This document shows, in pieces, positions 1 through 9,100 of a stretch of DNA of 64,000 nucleotides. This stretch comes from an uncultured Christensenella sp. (GTDB taxonomy: Bacteria; Bacillota; Clostridia; Christensenellales; DTU072), in assembly GCA_949285605.1 (NCBI GenBank), contig CASDZI010000002.1, positions 1 to 64,000 on the forward strand, in the 5' to 3' direction. The first letter of the stretch is position 1, and every line of letters starts with the position of its first letter. Made by a program: the position numbers and the translations under genes. Below the pieces are notes generated by a model. It did no database searches. It saw nothing but the letters and a program-made list of their open reading frames with translations, and was not told where the DNA came from.

Positions 1-185
1 TCGCAATAAAGAACAATTCCCTTGCCGATCTGCCCAAGATTATTAATGCAGTCGACCTTTTTGGCGGCCTCCCGAGCTTGATTCAAAGCAGGCAGCAGCA
101 TCGCCGCCAGAATCGCGATGATCGCAATCACTACAAGGAGTTCGATAAGAGTAAAATCTAATTTCCGTGTGTCATTGTGTTGCAT
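1..185 (-). CDS. Prepilin-like (type II secretion/DUF1559-type) protein, N-terminal part
   Basis: The gene runs off the left edge, leaving 61 codons. The start ATG (185-183) follows a strong GGAGGAG ribosome site at 194-200. The product begins with a short basic leader and then the class III prepilin motif [16 protein letters not shown] (from about residue 11), followed by [15 protein letters not shown]. This is the N-methylation/cleavage helix of the pseudopilin-like proteins that are present in many copies in Lentisphaerota and Planctomycetota. It lies 22 bases downstream of the glycoside hydrolase gene on the same strand, so the two are probably co-transcribed. The function of these many-copy proteins is not settled; surface display or secretion is inferred from the leader. 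The family call is firm, the exact subfamily is not, because the C-terminal domain is outside the window. Confidence 0.85.
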   Translation of the reverse strand, partial: MQHNDTRKLDFTLIELLVVIAIIAILAAMLLPALNQAREAAKKVDCINNLGQIGKGIVLYC

Positions 186-207
186 AATACCATCTCCTCC
201 AATGATG

Positions 208-3090
208 TTAATTGCCGTAAATAACTTTGACATTCCGAATATAATAGGTAAAATCATCACACTTCGGATTCATTCCGATGCGAAGCATTTTTACTTCTGC
301 GGGATCAAAGCCGCCAAAAATGACTGTTCGACTCTCCCACTGATCCGAAACCGTCGGGAAACGAAGCCAGAAAGCATTCCCTCGTTCCTTTTCAGTACCA
401 AGAACCGCCATCAGCGCTGTATAACTGACGCCTTTTTTTATTTCAGGACCAGCTTTAATCTCAAAAACAACTCCGATTGCTCCGGCAAGCGATTCACTTG
501 AGTCGAGTATATATTCCGGATAGCACCAGCCGGCTTTCCCTTTGGGAAATACAACTCTAAGCTGCAATGCCTTTTCCTGTTCATTGAAACTAATAGTCGT
601 TTTATCTCCATCGGAACTGTTGGCACGCCAGCGTGAAGGATCCTGCCAGTTGAGCATTTCCCCCACCCCGTCTCGTTGCATTGCGCTGCTTTGCACAAGA
701 GGGACAACGGCGGGTGTTATTTTTTTGCCCTCAAAACTGCCGGAAAATTCCAAATTCGCCTGACAGTCGTCTGCCGGAACTTCCGGCGAAACTTCAAGAG
801 AAAACACAACCTTATCAAATGCGCCAATCGCAACTTTCTCCGGTAGGCCTTTTACACTTCCTCCTGTCATTGTGATCGTTCCACTTTTAGGAGTGTCACT
901 GAAATTGTATATCGCCAGGGTCATTTTTCCGGGAATCTTTTTCTGATCGGCATACGCCTGTGAAGGACCAACGACGAAATCGTCTCCAAGCATCGGATAC
1001 AGAACAATGGAACGATCGAACTTATCGCTTTTAATCGGCGGTACAGAGGCCGGAACCATCGGTGTCGTTGCCTCCAGTCCGGAAAGCCCGCTCAGGTATT
1101 TCGGATAACGAGTCGCGGTCAGTTCCAGTACGCCCTTGGTCGACTGTACCTGGGCTGGAGTTCCGAAAAGATCGAATGATTGATACGTCCCCCTGGGTTG
1201 CTTCAACCGGAATGTGATATTTTCTCCTTTGTACTTCGGGTTATCGACCTCGCTCCTGCTCCAATAGACAAGCGTCTGACTGCCATCCGGCTGCCGATAA
1301 AGATAACCGGCGATGCTCTCGTTTCCGAGATCCAGTGTTCCAAGTAATTTGGCGCGCTCCAACTCTGCATTCAATACTGCCAACGCCACATAACCTGGTT
1401 TGACAGTATAATCCAAGCGAAACAATCCCCAGTCTTTCTTTCCGTCCATTTCCCAAAACGGTGTCATGATGAAGAAGAAGTTTCGGGTCACCCCCAGTTC
1501 CTGCATGTGGATCATGGTTTTCGGAATAAATTCAGCGACCTGTAATTCTTGCGCTGCAGAATGACCATATCTGTTGTGCAATAAATATTTTCGCTCAGCA
1601 TCCCCGTCAACAGTTGAACCATTTTCAGTCAGATAAACCGGCATCGTTCCCACGCCATATTTCGCCATTTCGGAGCGCAGCCGGCCAATGATCCACGGAT
1701 ATTGCGTGAGATGAGAATAAACATGATAATTGAACACATCGATATATTCAGCAAGACCGCTTTTGAGTGCAGTATGGGCAAAATGTTGTAATGGAGAAAT
1801 GCTGAACGCACTGCTTACGACCTCGGTCTGCGGATCGGCGGATTTTACGGCGAGATAAAAAACTTTAGAGCAAGCGGCAAAATGCCATGCCGGTGCTTTC
1901 GCCGCAAGATCCGGCTCGTTGGAAAATTCCCAGGCAAATGTCTTTCCGTTATGTTTTTCTGCGATCTTCTTTGCGGTCTTATAAAGCGCAAACAAATCAT
2001 TGGGAAAATCAAACACCGGGTCGCTCCATTCCGGCGGAGTTCCAAACGTGGAACAGGAAATAATTCCGCGTTTGGCCAGCATTTCCGCACTTTGTTCAGA
2101 TTCTCCAAATTTAAACTCCCCACGCCTCGCCTCTACACGTCGCCAGTCAAATCGATCTCGAATTACGCTGAAGCCCGCACGACGAACAAGTTCGCTATAA
2201 ACGTCAAACGGCTCTCCAGGATACCGTTCATCCCATTTTTTCGCAATTCCGAAGACGGCTTGAGCAGTATCCACGGCGAAAAAACTTTCCGGATTCGGTT
2301 TCCGCTTCGACGCGTCAGGAACGACGGCAAAACTCATCGGCTCAGCAAAATTCCATAAGGCAGATTTCAACTTCAGCGTATAATAACCACACGGCAGTTT
2401 ATCCAAAGTCAATGCGACAGAACCGTTGCCGGGGAACTCTCCCGATTGAATCTCCTGTCCCCGCCAGTTCATCACCTGATATCGGCATGGTTTGCGAAAT
2501 CGCTCCTCCAGCTCAAAACGAAGCGGTTCGCCATCGTAAAAAACAGCAGACGGCACCGCGGCTTTCAAAGCCAGCGATTCCGGGATTGCCGGAAGGTCAG
2601 CAACCGGAACATTCGGCACAAAAGTCGCACTGAAATTACGTACCCAGAGTTTACATGGCTCAGCGTCCTTTACATTCATGCCGATTTTGATATCGCGAAT
2701 GTTTTTTCTGTCCGCCGCCGGGATTTTGACTGTCACACGCCGCCACTCACTGCGGGGGAACGGGTATTTATGATATTTACCTCCGGCCATTACAAAAGAA
2801 TACTTGACATTTTCCGGCCGATCCGTTTTTGCATCAAATGAGAATTCCACCAAACCCGCCGCATGTTCTTCCGGCCTTAACGTGAAAACAGGGTAGAACC
2901 AGAAATCATCTCCTTTCGGATTCCTGGCGGCAAAACAAATGGCATCCCCTTCCTGGCGAATTTCCATGCTACCCGAAGTATTGACCGTCCAATTCTCCGC
3001 TTTTCCCAATCGTTCCACCCAGCCGGGTGCTGCTGCCGTCACAAAATTACCGCACAGCAACAGGATGATTGCATAACTCCAGACTTTCAT
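208..3090 (-). CDS. Secreted clan GH-A glycoside hydrolase (GH39/GH5-like), 960 aa
   Basis: The N-terminus is a signal peptide (MKVWSY, hydrophobic core, cleavage near AAAPG around residues 19-22). Residues about 25-165 look like a carbohydrate-binding beta-sandwich. The (beta/alpha)8 catalytic part starts near residue 270. It has the clan GH-A acid/base motif NEP (391-393, Glu392) in WEFSNEPD, and a likely nucleophile Glu489 in VYLTENGS. About 350 further residues form beta-rich C-terminal domains. The start is supported by AAGGGAGAAGCA-ATG. The gene is preceded by a promoter (TTGACT-17-CATAAT) and by the end of a sugar-responsive regulator, and is followed by a prepilin-like gene. This regulator/hydrolase/prepilin order is typical of Victivallis-like Lentisphaerota. 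The substrate cannot be told from sequence; a plant or host polysaccharide is an inference. Confidence 0.8.
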   Translation of the reverse strand: MKVWSYAIILLLCGNFVTAAAPGWVERLGKAENWTVNTSGSMEIRQEGDAICFAARNPKGDDFWFYPVFTLRPEEHAAGLVEFSFDAKTDRPENVKYSFVMAGGKYHKYPFPRSEWRRVTVKIPAADRKNIRDIKIGMNVKDAEPCKLWVRNFSATFVPNVPVADLPAIPESLALKAAVPSAVFYDGEPLRFELEERFRKPCRYQVMNWRGQEIQSGEFPGNGSVALTLDKLPCGYYTLKLKSALWNFAEPMSFAVVPDASKRKPNPESFFAVDTAQAVFGIAKKWDERYPGEPFDVYSELVRRAGFSVIRDRFDWRRVEARRGEFKFGESEQSAEMLAKRGIISCSTFGTPPEWSDPVFDFPNDLFALYKTAKKIAEKHNGKTFAWEFSNEPDLAAKAPAWHFAACSKVFYLAVKSADPQTEVVSSAFSISPLQHFAHTALKSGLAEYIDVFNYHVYSHLTQYPWIIGRLRSEMAKYGVGTMPVYLTENGSTVDGDAERKYLLHNRYGHSAAQELQVAEFIPKTMIHMQELGVTRNFFFIMTPFWEMDGKKDWGLFRLDYTVKPGYVALAVLNAELERAKLLGTLDLGNESIAGYLYRQPDGSQTLVYWSRSEVDNPKYKGENITFRLKQPRGTYQSFDLFGTPAQVQSTKGVLELTATRYPKYLSGLSGLEATTPMVPASVPPIKSDKFDRSIVLYPMLGDDFVVGPSQAYADQKKIPGKMTLAIYNFSDTPKSGTITMTGGSVKGLPEKVAIGAFDKVVFSLEVSPEVPADDCQANLEFSGSFEGKKITPAVVPLVQSSAMQRDGVGEMLNWQDPSRWRANSSDGDKTTISFNEQEKALQLRVVFPKGKAGWCYPEYILDSSESLAGAIGVVFEIKAGPEIKKGVSYTALMAVLGTEKERGNAFWLRFPTVSDQWESRTVIFGGFDPAEVKMLRIGMNPKCDDFTYYIRNVKVIYGN

Positions 3091-3158
3091 TGCTTCTCCC
3101 TTGATAAGTTATAATTTACCGGGTTATATTGCATGTTATCGTTTTATATTCTATATAT

Positions 3159-3187
3159 ATTATGATATATCTAGTATAAAAAGTCAA
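3159..3187 (-). promoter_or_regulatory. Predicted promoter of the glycoside hydrolase gene
   Basis: On the minus strand a -35 TTGACT (3187-3182) and a -10 CATAAT (3164-3159) are separated by 17 bases, about 70 bases before the hydrolase start. The region 3091-3200 is strongly AT-rich with runs of TATA, unlike the flanking genes. It is the only gene-free stretch between the regulator and the hydrolase, so an operator for that regulator is expected here; no clean palindrome stands out. Confidence 0.5.
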
Positions 3188-3238
3188 GACAATATGCGTT
3201 TTTTTTCTGTAAAAAATCGAAAATCCGGAGAAAGCGTG

Positions 3239-5839
3239 CTATTCGCGGACAACACCGACCATGGCATCATGGGCGATATTTCCTGTTTTCCGGAAACGGC
3301 GCAGCTCGATAAGACAACCGTTAATCAGTGCATCGATATCAAATCCAAAACGGGCGACGCCAAGCTGGGAATGAACCGTTGACGGAAGATTTGCATGAAG
3401 TGCCAACCGGATATCGCGCCCGATCCGGATATTCATACGTTGCAGTGTATCGGTCACAAGCCCCCAGAGATTTTCATTCACGATGATGAGCCCATCCGGG
3501 CGTTTATCAGGTGTTCCTGTCATCAACAACCTGATCAAATTCTCTCCCCACTGCGAATGGGCTTCATCAAGCGGAAGTCCAAGTTGCCATTCCCTCGGAA
3601 TATTCAAATCGAACCGGGCGGCATATCGGGCAACTCCAATCATATAGTCAAACGGCAGATCAAGATTCGCGATTGCCGCAATCCGAGAGCACTTTTCTCC
3701 GAGCAGCCAGTCAAATGCCAGACGCAACAATCCTCCGTAATCAGCCCAGATTGTATTGATTTCCGACAGATTCTCCCGGGTAAACGCCACACAGGGAAGC
3801 TGAGCCGCCAATAACGGAGCCGTCATATAAGATTTGGGACACTGCAAAAAAATCACGCCGGCAAGGCGTTGAAAACGGGCATCCGCAGTTAATCGCAGAA
3901 AATCCTCACTCGCCATATTGTTTTCTTCAAGATGGTAGAGGCTGAATTTCAAGTCAAATTGTTTTTCGAGCCGTCGCTTTTGACTGACAAAGATCGTCCA
4001 TAACGTATCTTCCCATGCGGTGGAAGCCGCTTCCTGAAACACGACGGCAAATGTACTCAGATTCGGTGGCTCATTCGCAACGAACGTCCCCCGTTTTCCT
4101 GCCGATATGATAAAACCGTCGGCGGCCAATTCATCCATCGCTTTCTGTAATGTGGCAACCGTAGTATTATATTGCTTGACCAGTTCACTGCGAATCGGCA
4201 ATCGTTGTCCGGGTCCCCATACTCCCGAACGGATCTTTTCCCGCAAAGGCAGGACGTAGGCGGGCGAAACGCTCAGTTCGTCCACTCCTATCCTCAGGAA
4301 AAATTCCGTAAGGGAGAGATCTCTTCCCAGTTCTCCGCAGATACCTGCCCATTTACCTTCCTTATGGGCGTTTTTTACCGTGGTCTCGATAAGACGGAGC
4401 AAAGCCGGATGATGCTTATCGCAGATCTTTTCCAGTTTGGCGTTCTGTCTGTCCACCGCAAGGGTGTATTGCGTAAGATCGTTGGTCCCGATACTGAAAA
4501 ACGCCGCCTTCTTCGCCAACACGTCGCTCATTATCGCCGCCGCAGGGGTCTCTATCATTATTCCGATAGGCATTTTTTCATTGAAAGCCACCCCTCTTTC
4601 GGTGAGATCTTTACGGACTTTAGCCGCTACGTCCAACACCCAGTCCAGCTCGCTTTCGCTGATTATCATCGGTATCATTACCGAAAGATTGCCGTATGCG
4701 CTCGCTCTGTAAAGGGCGGCAAGCTGGGTTTCCATAATTTCCGGTCGATCGAAACAGATCCTCAGCGAACGGTATCCCAGGGCGGGATTGTCTTCCTTGT
4801 CCAGTCCGAAATAGTCCGCCTGCTTGTCGGCGCCTATATCCATAGTCCTTATTATGACGGGTTTTGGGTTCATTTTCTCCACGGTGCTGCGGTACTGCTC
4901 GAACTGCTCGTCTTCGGTAGGATAATCGCTCGCTTCCAGATACAGGAATTCGCTTCGGAAAAGTCCTATCCCTCCTGCGTCGTTTTTTACGGCAAGGTCG
5001 GCGTCGGAACTGTTGCCTATGTTGCAATAGACCTCTATCCTCTTCCCGTCCAAAGTCTCGTTGGGCTTACCTATAAGGGCGTTCCTCGCTTCCTTTTCGG
5101 CGGCAAGAGCTTTGGCTCTGTCGGTATATTTTTTTAGTTCCTCTGCGGGAAGATCGACGAAAACCTTCCCCTCGTCGCAGTCTATGACCGCCGTATGTCC
5201 GTCGCATTCGGAAGAAATGCCTTCTCCCGTCGCAACTATTGCGGGGATACCTAAGGTGCGTGCGAGGATAGCCGTATGGGAATTGGGAGATCCGCCGCTC
5301 GTGACGAAGCCTAACAGTTTTGCCGAGTCTATCTTGACTATTTCGCTGGGCGAAAAATCTTCGCCGAACAATATGCAAGGTTCCTCTACCGTCACGGTTT
5401 CGCTGGAAAGTCCCATTATGTTACGGTTTATCTGTCCCGCCACGTCGGCTACGTCGGCAGCCCTCGCTTTCATATAGGAGTCTTCCATCGAAGCGAACAT
5501 CGCCGAGAGCTCTTCGCCCGTTTTCCTGACGGCGTATTCGGCGGTATGCCCTTCGGCTATGCACGCCGTTACCCCGTCCTCGAAGTCCAGATCCTCAGCC
5601 ATCATCTTGTGCATGGAGAAAATTTCCGCTTCGGCTCCGCCCACTTTCCCGGCTAAAGCCCGTCTGTATAACGAATCGAGATACTCGCAGGTCTTCTCTC
5701 TTCCCTCGAAAAACCTCTTTTTTTCGTTTTCGGGGTCGCAATCGGTGCGATCGCTGATTTCCACCTTCTGATGTACTATTATTTTCAGTTTGCCTACGGC
5801 TACGCCTTCGAAGACGCTTTTTCCCGTTAATTCAGTCAT
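3239..5839 (-). CDS. ptsI: PTS enzyme I fused in frame to a GntR/LacI-type regulator (866 aa, probable chimera)
   Basis: Residues 1 to about 531 are enzyme I of the phosphotransferase system, which passes phosphate from phosphoenolpyruvate to HPr. The phosphorylated His188 lies in GGSPNSHTAIL, and the PEP-binding barrel ends with GICGELGRD (Cys501) and DELSVSP. At about residues 528-539 (LPLREKIRSG) the protein switches to the winged helix of a GntR-family regulator (SGVWGPGQRLPIRSELVKQY), then to a LacI/periplasmic-binding-like effector domain from about 610 to the end. Enzyme I normally ends within a few tens of residues after DELSVSP, and GntR regulators begin 10-15 residues before LREKI, so both partners lose only their ends. 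The start ATG has GAGGAG upstream, 32 bases after ptsH. The N-terminal part belongs to the fructose operon; the C-terminal part matches the Lentisphaerota-like genes beyond it. Joining of two contigs in assembly is the likeliest origin. Confidence 0.85.
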   Translation of the reverse strand: MTELTGKSVFEGVAVGKLKIIVHQKVEISDRTDCDPENEKKRFFEGREKTCEYLDSLYRRALAGKVGGAEAEIFSMHKMMAEDLDFEDGVTACIAEGHTAEYAVRKTGEELSAMFASMEDSYMKARAADVADVAGQINRNIMGLSSETVTVEEPCILFGEDFSPSEIVKIDSAKLLGFVTSGGSPNSHTAILARTLGIPAIVATGEGISSECDGHTAVIDCDEGKVFVDLPAEELKKYTDRAKALAAEKEARNALIGKPNETLDGKRIEVYCNIGNSSDADLAVKNDAGGIGLFRSEFLYLEASDYPTEDEQFEQYRSTVEKMNPKPVIIRTMDIGADKQADYFGLDKEDNPALGYRSLRICFDRPEIMETQLAALYRASAYGNLSVMIPMIISESELDWVLDVAAKVRKDLTERGVAFNEKMPIGIMIETPAAAIMSDVLAKKAAFFSIGTNDLTQYTLAVDRQNAKLEKICDKHHPALLRLIETTVKNAHKEGKWAGICGELGRDLSLTEFFLRIGVDELSVSPAYVLPLREKIRSGVWGPGQRLPIRSELVKQYNTTVATLQKAMDELAADGFIISAGKRGTFVANEPPNLSTFAVVFQEAASTAWEDTLWTIFVSQKRRLEKQFDLKFSLYHLEENNMASEDFLRLTADARFQRLAGVIFLQCPKSYMTAPLLAAQLPCVAFTRENLSEINTIWADYGGLLRLAFDWLLGEKCSRIAAIANLDLPFDYMIGVARYAARFDLNIPREWQLGLPLDEAHSQWGENLIRLLMTGTPDKRPDGLIIVNENLWGLVTDTLQRMNIRIGRDIRLALHANLPSTVHSQLGVARFGFDIDALINGCLIELRRFRKTGNIAHDAMVGVVRE
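4222..4260. other. Junction between two apparently unrelated genomes
   Basis: This is where the enzyme I reading frame becomes a GntR winged helix. The codons for LPLREKIRSG fall at 4252-4223. Both families commonly carry a LREKIR-like stretch here: enzyme I in its last helix and GntR regulators in their first helix. A short shared nucleotide word could therefore have bridged two genomes in assembly, or served as a recombination site. Genes on the left (prepilin, signal-peptide GH-A enzyme, sugar regulator) are Lentisphaerota-like and those on the right Clostridia-like. Confidence 0.6.
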
Positions 5840-5871
5840 AATAGCTCCTCTCCGCTTAGATTATGTGACGA

Positions 5872-6129
5872 TTAAAGATTGTTTTTCAGTACTTCTTTCA
5901 TTTTTGCGGCGGCTTCTTCTTCGCCTTCTCCGTCGCAGGTAACTGTAACCACGTCGCCTTTTTTCGCTACCAGGCTCATTAACCCGAATATTCTCTTGGC
6001 GTCGCCTTTCTTGTCGCCTTTTTCCACGGTTATCGCACAAGCGAATTTCTTGGCTTCGTTTACCAACAGTCCTGCGGGACGGGCGTGGATACCTTCGGGG
6101 TCGGTTATGGTATATTGAAATTGTATCAT
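5872..6129 (-). CDS. ptsH: HPr phosphocarrier protein, lacking the regulatory Ser46
   Basis: HPr carries phosphate from enzyme I to the sugar-specific EIIA. The 85-residue protein has the standard length and the active site GIHARPAG with His15 and Arg17. Bacillota HPr normally has Ser46 in a KSIMGVMSL-like segment, which HPr kinase phosphorylates for carbon catabolite repression. Here the segment is KRIFGLMSL and position 46 is Arg; the codon read from the minus strand is AGA. The phosphotransfer role should be intact, while HPr(Ser-P) signalling through CcpA looks impossible with this copy. The gene sits between fruA (18 bases upstream) and ptsI (32 bases downstream), so it is dedicated to, or at least co-expressed with, fructose uptake. 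Another HPr elsewhere in the genome cannot be excluded. Confidence 0.95.
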   Translation of the reverse strand: MIQFQYTITDPEGIHARPAGLLVNEAKKFACAITVEKGDKKGDAKRIFGLMSLVAKKGDVVTVTCDGEGEEEAAAKMKEVLKNNL

Positions 6130-6147
6130 CTTATACCTCCTTATATT

Positions 6148-8166
6148 TTACGCTTTTTTGAATTTTGCAAAGAATTTCTTGAATTTGTTTTCGCCGTTTT
6201 TGTCAGGCCATTCCGACGGATCTACCTTCTTACGCATAACTCCGAGTAAGAGCATACCCACTATCGCGCCTGCCACGAGGGCGAGAATATAGAACCCGGG
6301 ATTTCCTACCACGGGGATTACGCATACGCCGCCGTGAGGAGCAAGAAGGGTACATTTGAACGCCGCGCTCAGTCCGCCTGCAACCGCGCTTCCCGCTACA
6401 CAGGCAGGGATTACTCTAAAAGGATCGCTCGCCGCATAGGGTATGGCTCCTTCGGTGATGAAGCAAAGTCCCATAACGTAGTTGACTTTACCGTCGTTAC
6501 GTTCTTTCTTCGTGAATTTGTGGGGGAAGAAAGTGGTGGCGAGAGCTATGGCAAGAGGAGGTACCATACCGCCTATCATAACCGCCGCCATAATCATAGG
6601 ATTGATTTCTATGGTGGCGATACCGGTAATGTAAGCCGCTTTATTGATAGGTCCGCCCATATCTATAGCCATCATACCCGCAACCAGAACCCCGGTAAGG
6701 ATATTCAGGGAAGTGTTTTCCGCAAGCGCCAGAAGCCCTTTCTGTATTCCGTAGGAAATGTATCCGAAGGGTACGTTCAGAACCCACATGCTTACGCCGA
6801 TACCGAGGATGCCTATCAAAGGATAGATAAGAGTGGGACGGAGTCCTTCCATACTCATAGGCATACGGGAAGTGAGTTTCTTTAGTCCGAGGGTCATATA
6901 ACCGCCGAGGAAACCGGCAACCAAAGCCCCTAAGAAACCGGGAGCCGCAAAGTTGGACCCGTCGATAAGATTGAACATAACCGCAAAGTTGGCGTCGGCC
7001 ATGGTTGCCATGGTTCCGCCTACGAAACCTACCGCAAGTCCGGGTCTGTCGGCTATGGAATAAGCGATGTATCCTGCCAGCACGGGTAACATCAGGTTGA
7101 AGGCGTATCCGCCGATGGTCTTGAAGAACTTGGCGGCATTGGTGTGCATACCGAAATTACCGTCCTGCGGCATACCCGCCAGTCCGTCGATAAGGAAAGC
7201 CAACGCTATCAGAATACCTCCGCCGATAACGAACGGCAACATATGCGAAACGCCGTTCATAAGGTGTTTGTAGATCACTCTCCAGACGCTTTCCTTTCCG
7301 CTCGATTCGCTTTCGGAGACCTTTTCTTTGGAGTGGAAAACGGGTACGTCCCCTTCCAACGCTCTGGTGAGAAGTTCCTTCGGCTTATGTATCCCTTCGG
7401 CTACTTTGGTGAAAATCACCTTTTTGCCGTCGAACCTCGCCGTCTCGACGTTCTTGTCGGCGGCGACTATTATACATTCGCAACCGGCTATCTCGGCGGA
7501 TGTTAGCTTATTCTTTACACCGCCCGACCCGTTGGTCTCCACTTTGATAGAAATGCCGAGTTCCTTCGCTTTCTGTTCCAACGCTTCGGCAGCCATATAA
7601 GTATGGGCTATACCCGTCGGACAAGCGGTGACGGCCAGCACCTGAATTTTCCCTTTATCGGTTTCTTTTGCTTTGGCTTCGGGAGCCGAAACCGCTTCTT
7701 CGGGAAATCTCTCTTTTTCGGCTGCGTCGATTTTCGCAAGGAAGTCGACTACCGACGACGCATTCAGTAAACCGTTATAGAAGTTTTCGTCCATAAGTAA
7801 AGTCGACAGCCTTCCCAAAACTTCCAGGTGCACGTTGTCTTCGGTATTCGGCGCGGCGATAAGGAACAGAAGTTTAGCCGGCTCTCCGTCGAGAGACTGG
7901 TAATCCACCCCTTCGGGGACGACCATAGCGGCTAAAGCCGCGCTCTTTACCGCCGAAGTTTTGGCGTGAGGAATGGCTATCCCTTCCCCGATACCCGTAG
8001 TACCTTCGGCTTCTCTTTTGAGTACGGCGGCTTTGTAGGCTTCCTTGTCCGACAAATTGCCGTGAGTCGCCATCAATTCAACCAATAAATCGATGGCCGC
8101 TTGCTTGGACGTGGGAGATGCGTTCAGCATTATGCTCCGCTCAGTCAACAGATCTACGATTTTCAT
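6148..8166 (-). CDS. fruA: PTS fructose transporter, EIIABC
   Basis: This is a membrane permease that takes up fructose and phosphorylates it to fructose 1-phosphate. The domain order is EIIA (about 1-150, phosphorylated His67 in IAIPHAK), EIIB (about 172-270, Cys182 in VTACPTGIAHTYMAAEALE), then an EIIC domain with roughly eight to ten membrane segments (MNGVSHMLPFVIGGG onward), about 672 residues in all. The frame can be opened two codons earlier at a TTG (8172), but GCGAGG ends seven bases before the ATG at 8166, so the ATG is chosen. It lies 22 bases downstream of fruK. The order of this operon (regulator, kinase, permease, then HPr and enzyme I) makes a self-sufficient fructose pathway. 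Confidence 0.93.
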   Translation of the reverse strand: MKIVDLLTERSIMLNASPTSKQAAIDLLVELMATHGNLSDKEAYKAAVLKREAEGTTGIGEGIAIPHAKTSAVKSAALAAMVVPEGVDYQSLDGEPAKLLFLIAAPNTEDNVHLEVLGRLSTLLMDENFYNGLLNASSVVDFLAKIDAAEKERFPEEAVSAPEAKAKETDKGKIQVLAVTACPTGIAHTYMAAEALEQKAKELGISIKVETNGSGGVKNKLTSAEIAGCECIIVAADKNVETARFDGKKVIFTKVAEGIHKPKELLTRALEGDVPVFHSKEKVSESESSGKESVWRVIYKHLMNGVSHMLPFVIGGGILIALAFLIDGLAGMPQDGNFGMHTNAAKFFKTIGGYAFNLMLPVLAGYIAYSIADRPGLAVGFVGGTMATMADANFAVMFNLIDGSNFAAPGFLGALVAGFLGGYMTLGLKKLTSRMPMSMEGLRPTLIYPLIGILGIGVSMWVLNVPFGYISYGIQKGLLALAENTSLNILTGVLVAGMMAIDMGGPINKAAYITGIATIEINPMIMAAVMIGGMVPPLAIALATTFFPHKFTKKERNDGKVNYVMGLCFITEGAIPYAASDPFRVIPACVAGSAVAGGLSAAFKCTLLAPHGGVCVIPVVGNPGFYILALVAGAIVGMLLLGVMRKKVDPSEWPDKNGENKFKKFFAKFKKA

Positions 8167-8188
8167 AATCAACCTCGCTTTGAAAATT

Positions 8189-9091
8189 TTATTTTTTCAG
8201 CTTTGAAAGCTGTATGTTTATCTCTTCTTCGGTCGCCAGACCTTCCTTGAACGCCGAAGCGCTCCCTGCCGCAACGCCTTGTAAAAAAGCGTCGTGTTTA
8301 TCTTTCCCTTTAATAATCCCCGCCAGGAACCCTGCTACCATGGAGTCGCCGGAACCGACGGTGTCCACCACCTTTCCTTTGGGGGCTTCGCTGAAATATT
8401 TTTCCCCTTCTTCGGTCACTATCGCCGCTCCGTCTCCGCCCATGGAAACTATAACGTTCCTTGCGCCCTCTTGCTGCAAACGGGAAGCGTATTCGTAAAC
8501 GTCTTCTAAACTTTCCACCTTTACCGAGAACAGTTCGGACAGCTCGTCTCTGTTGGGTTTGATAAGGAACGGACGGAAATGCAACACCTTGCGCAAAAGA
8601 CTCCCGGTAGCGTCCACGACTATCCCTACTTTTCGGGGAACTCTTTCCAGTATCTTTTCGTAAATATCCGACGGTAAAGTCTTGGGAACGGTCCCGGCAA
8701 GCACCACGAAATCGCCTTCCTTTATTCCGCCTATTTTTTCGTAAAGCTCGTTTAATGCGTCTTCTCCTATATTCACGCCCTGACCGTTAATTTCGGTTTC
8801 GCAATCGGTTTTCAGTTTGACGTTGATACGATTCAGACCGTCGGCTTCGATAAAATCGGTCTTTAATCCTCTCGACACCAGCATATTTTTCAACGCTTCT
8901 CCGGTAAATCCGCCGCAGAACCCCAAAGCCACGCTTTCCACGCCCAGATTGGTGAGCACGGTGGAGACGTTGATACCCTTCCCGCCGGGGCTTATCCTCT
9001 CGTATTCGGTACGGTTGGTTTTGCCCATAACGAAATCTTTTACTTTCACCACATAGTCCAAAGACGGACTGAACGTCACGGTATGTACCAT
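8189..9091 (-). CDS. fruK: 1-phosphofructokinase
   Basis: FruK phosphorylates fructose 1-phosphate to fructose 1,6-bisphosphate in the cytoplasm, using ATP. The 300-residue protein has the PfkB/ribokinase fold signatures: GGKGINVS near residue 36 for sugar binding, and GSGDSMVAGF near residue 247 with the catalytic Asp and anion hole. The length is normal for the LacC/FruK family. Tagatose-6-phosphate kinase is the nearest alternative, but the neighbouring fructose-type EIIABC favours FruK. The start ATG has AAGGAGG seven bases upstream. It is nine bases downstream of fruR and in the same transcription unit. Confidence 0.93.
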   Translation of the reverse strand: MVHTVTFSPSLDYVVKVKDFVMGKTNRTEYERISPGGKGINVSTVLTNLGVESVALGFCGGFTGEALKNMLVSRGLKTDFIEADGLNRINVKLKTDCETEINGQGVNIGEDALNELYEKIGGIKEGDFVVLAGTVPKTLPSDIYEKILERVPRKVGIVVDATGSLLRKVLHFRPFLIKPNRDELSELFSVKVESLEDVYEYASRLQQEGARNVIVSMGGDGAAIVTEEGEKYFSEAPKGKVVDTVGSGDSMVAGFLAGIIKGKDKHDAFLQGVAAGSASAFKEGLATEEEINIQLSKLKK

Positions 9092-9100
9092 AAAACCTCC

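Noticed and set aside
3239..5839. A natural PTS-controlled regulator comparable to PRD-type activators
   Set aside because: Known PTS-controlled regulators carry PRD, EIIA or EIIB domains, not a full enzyme I at the N-terminus; taxonomic mismatch of the two flanks makes a chimera more likely. Kept as a finding, not as a functional call.
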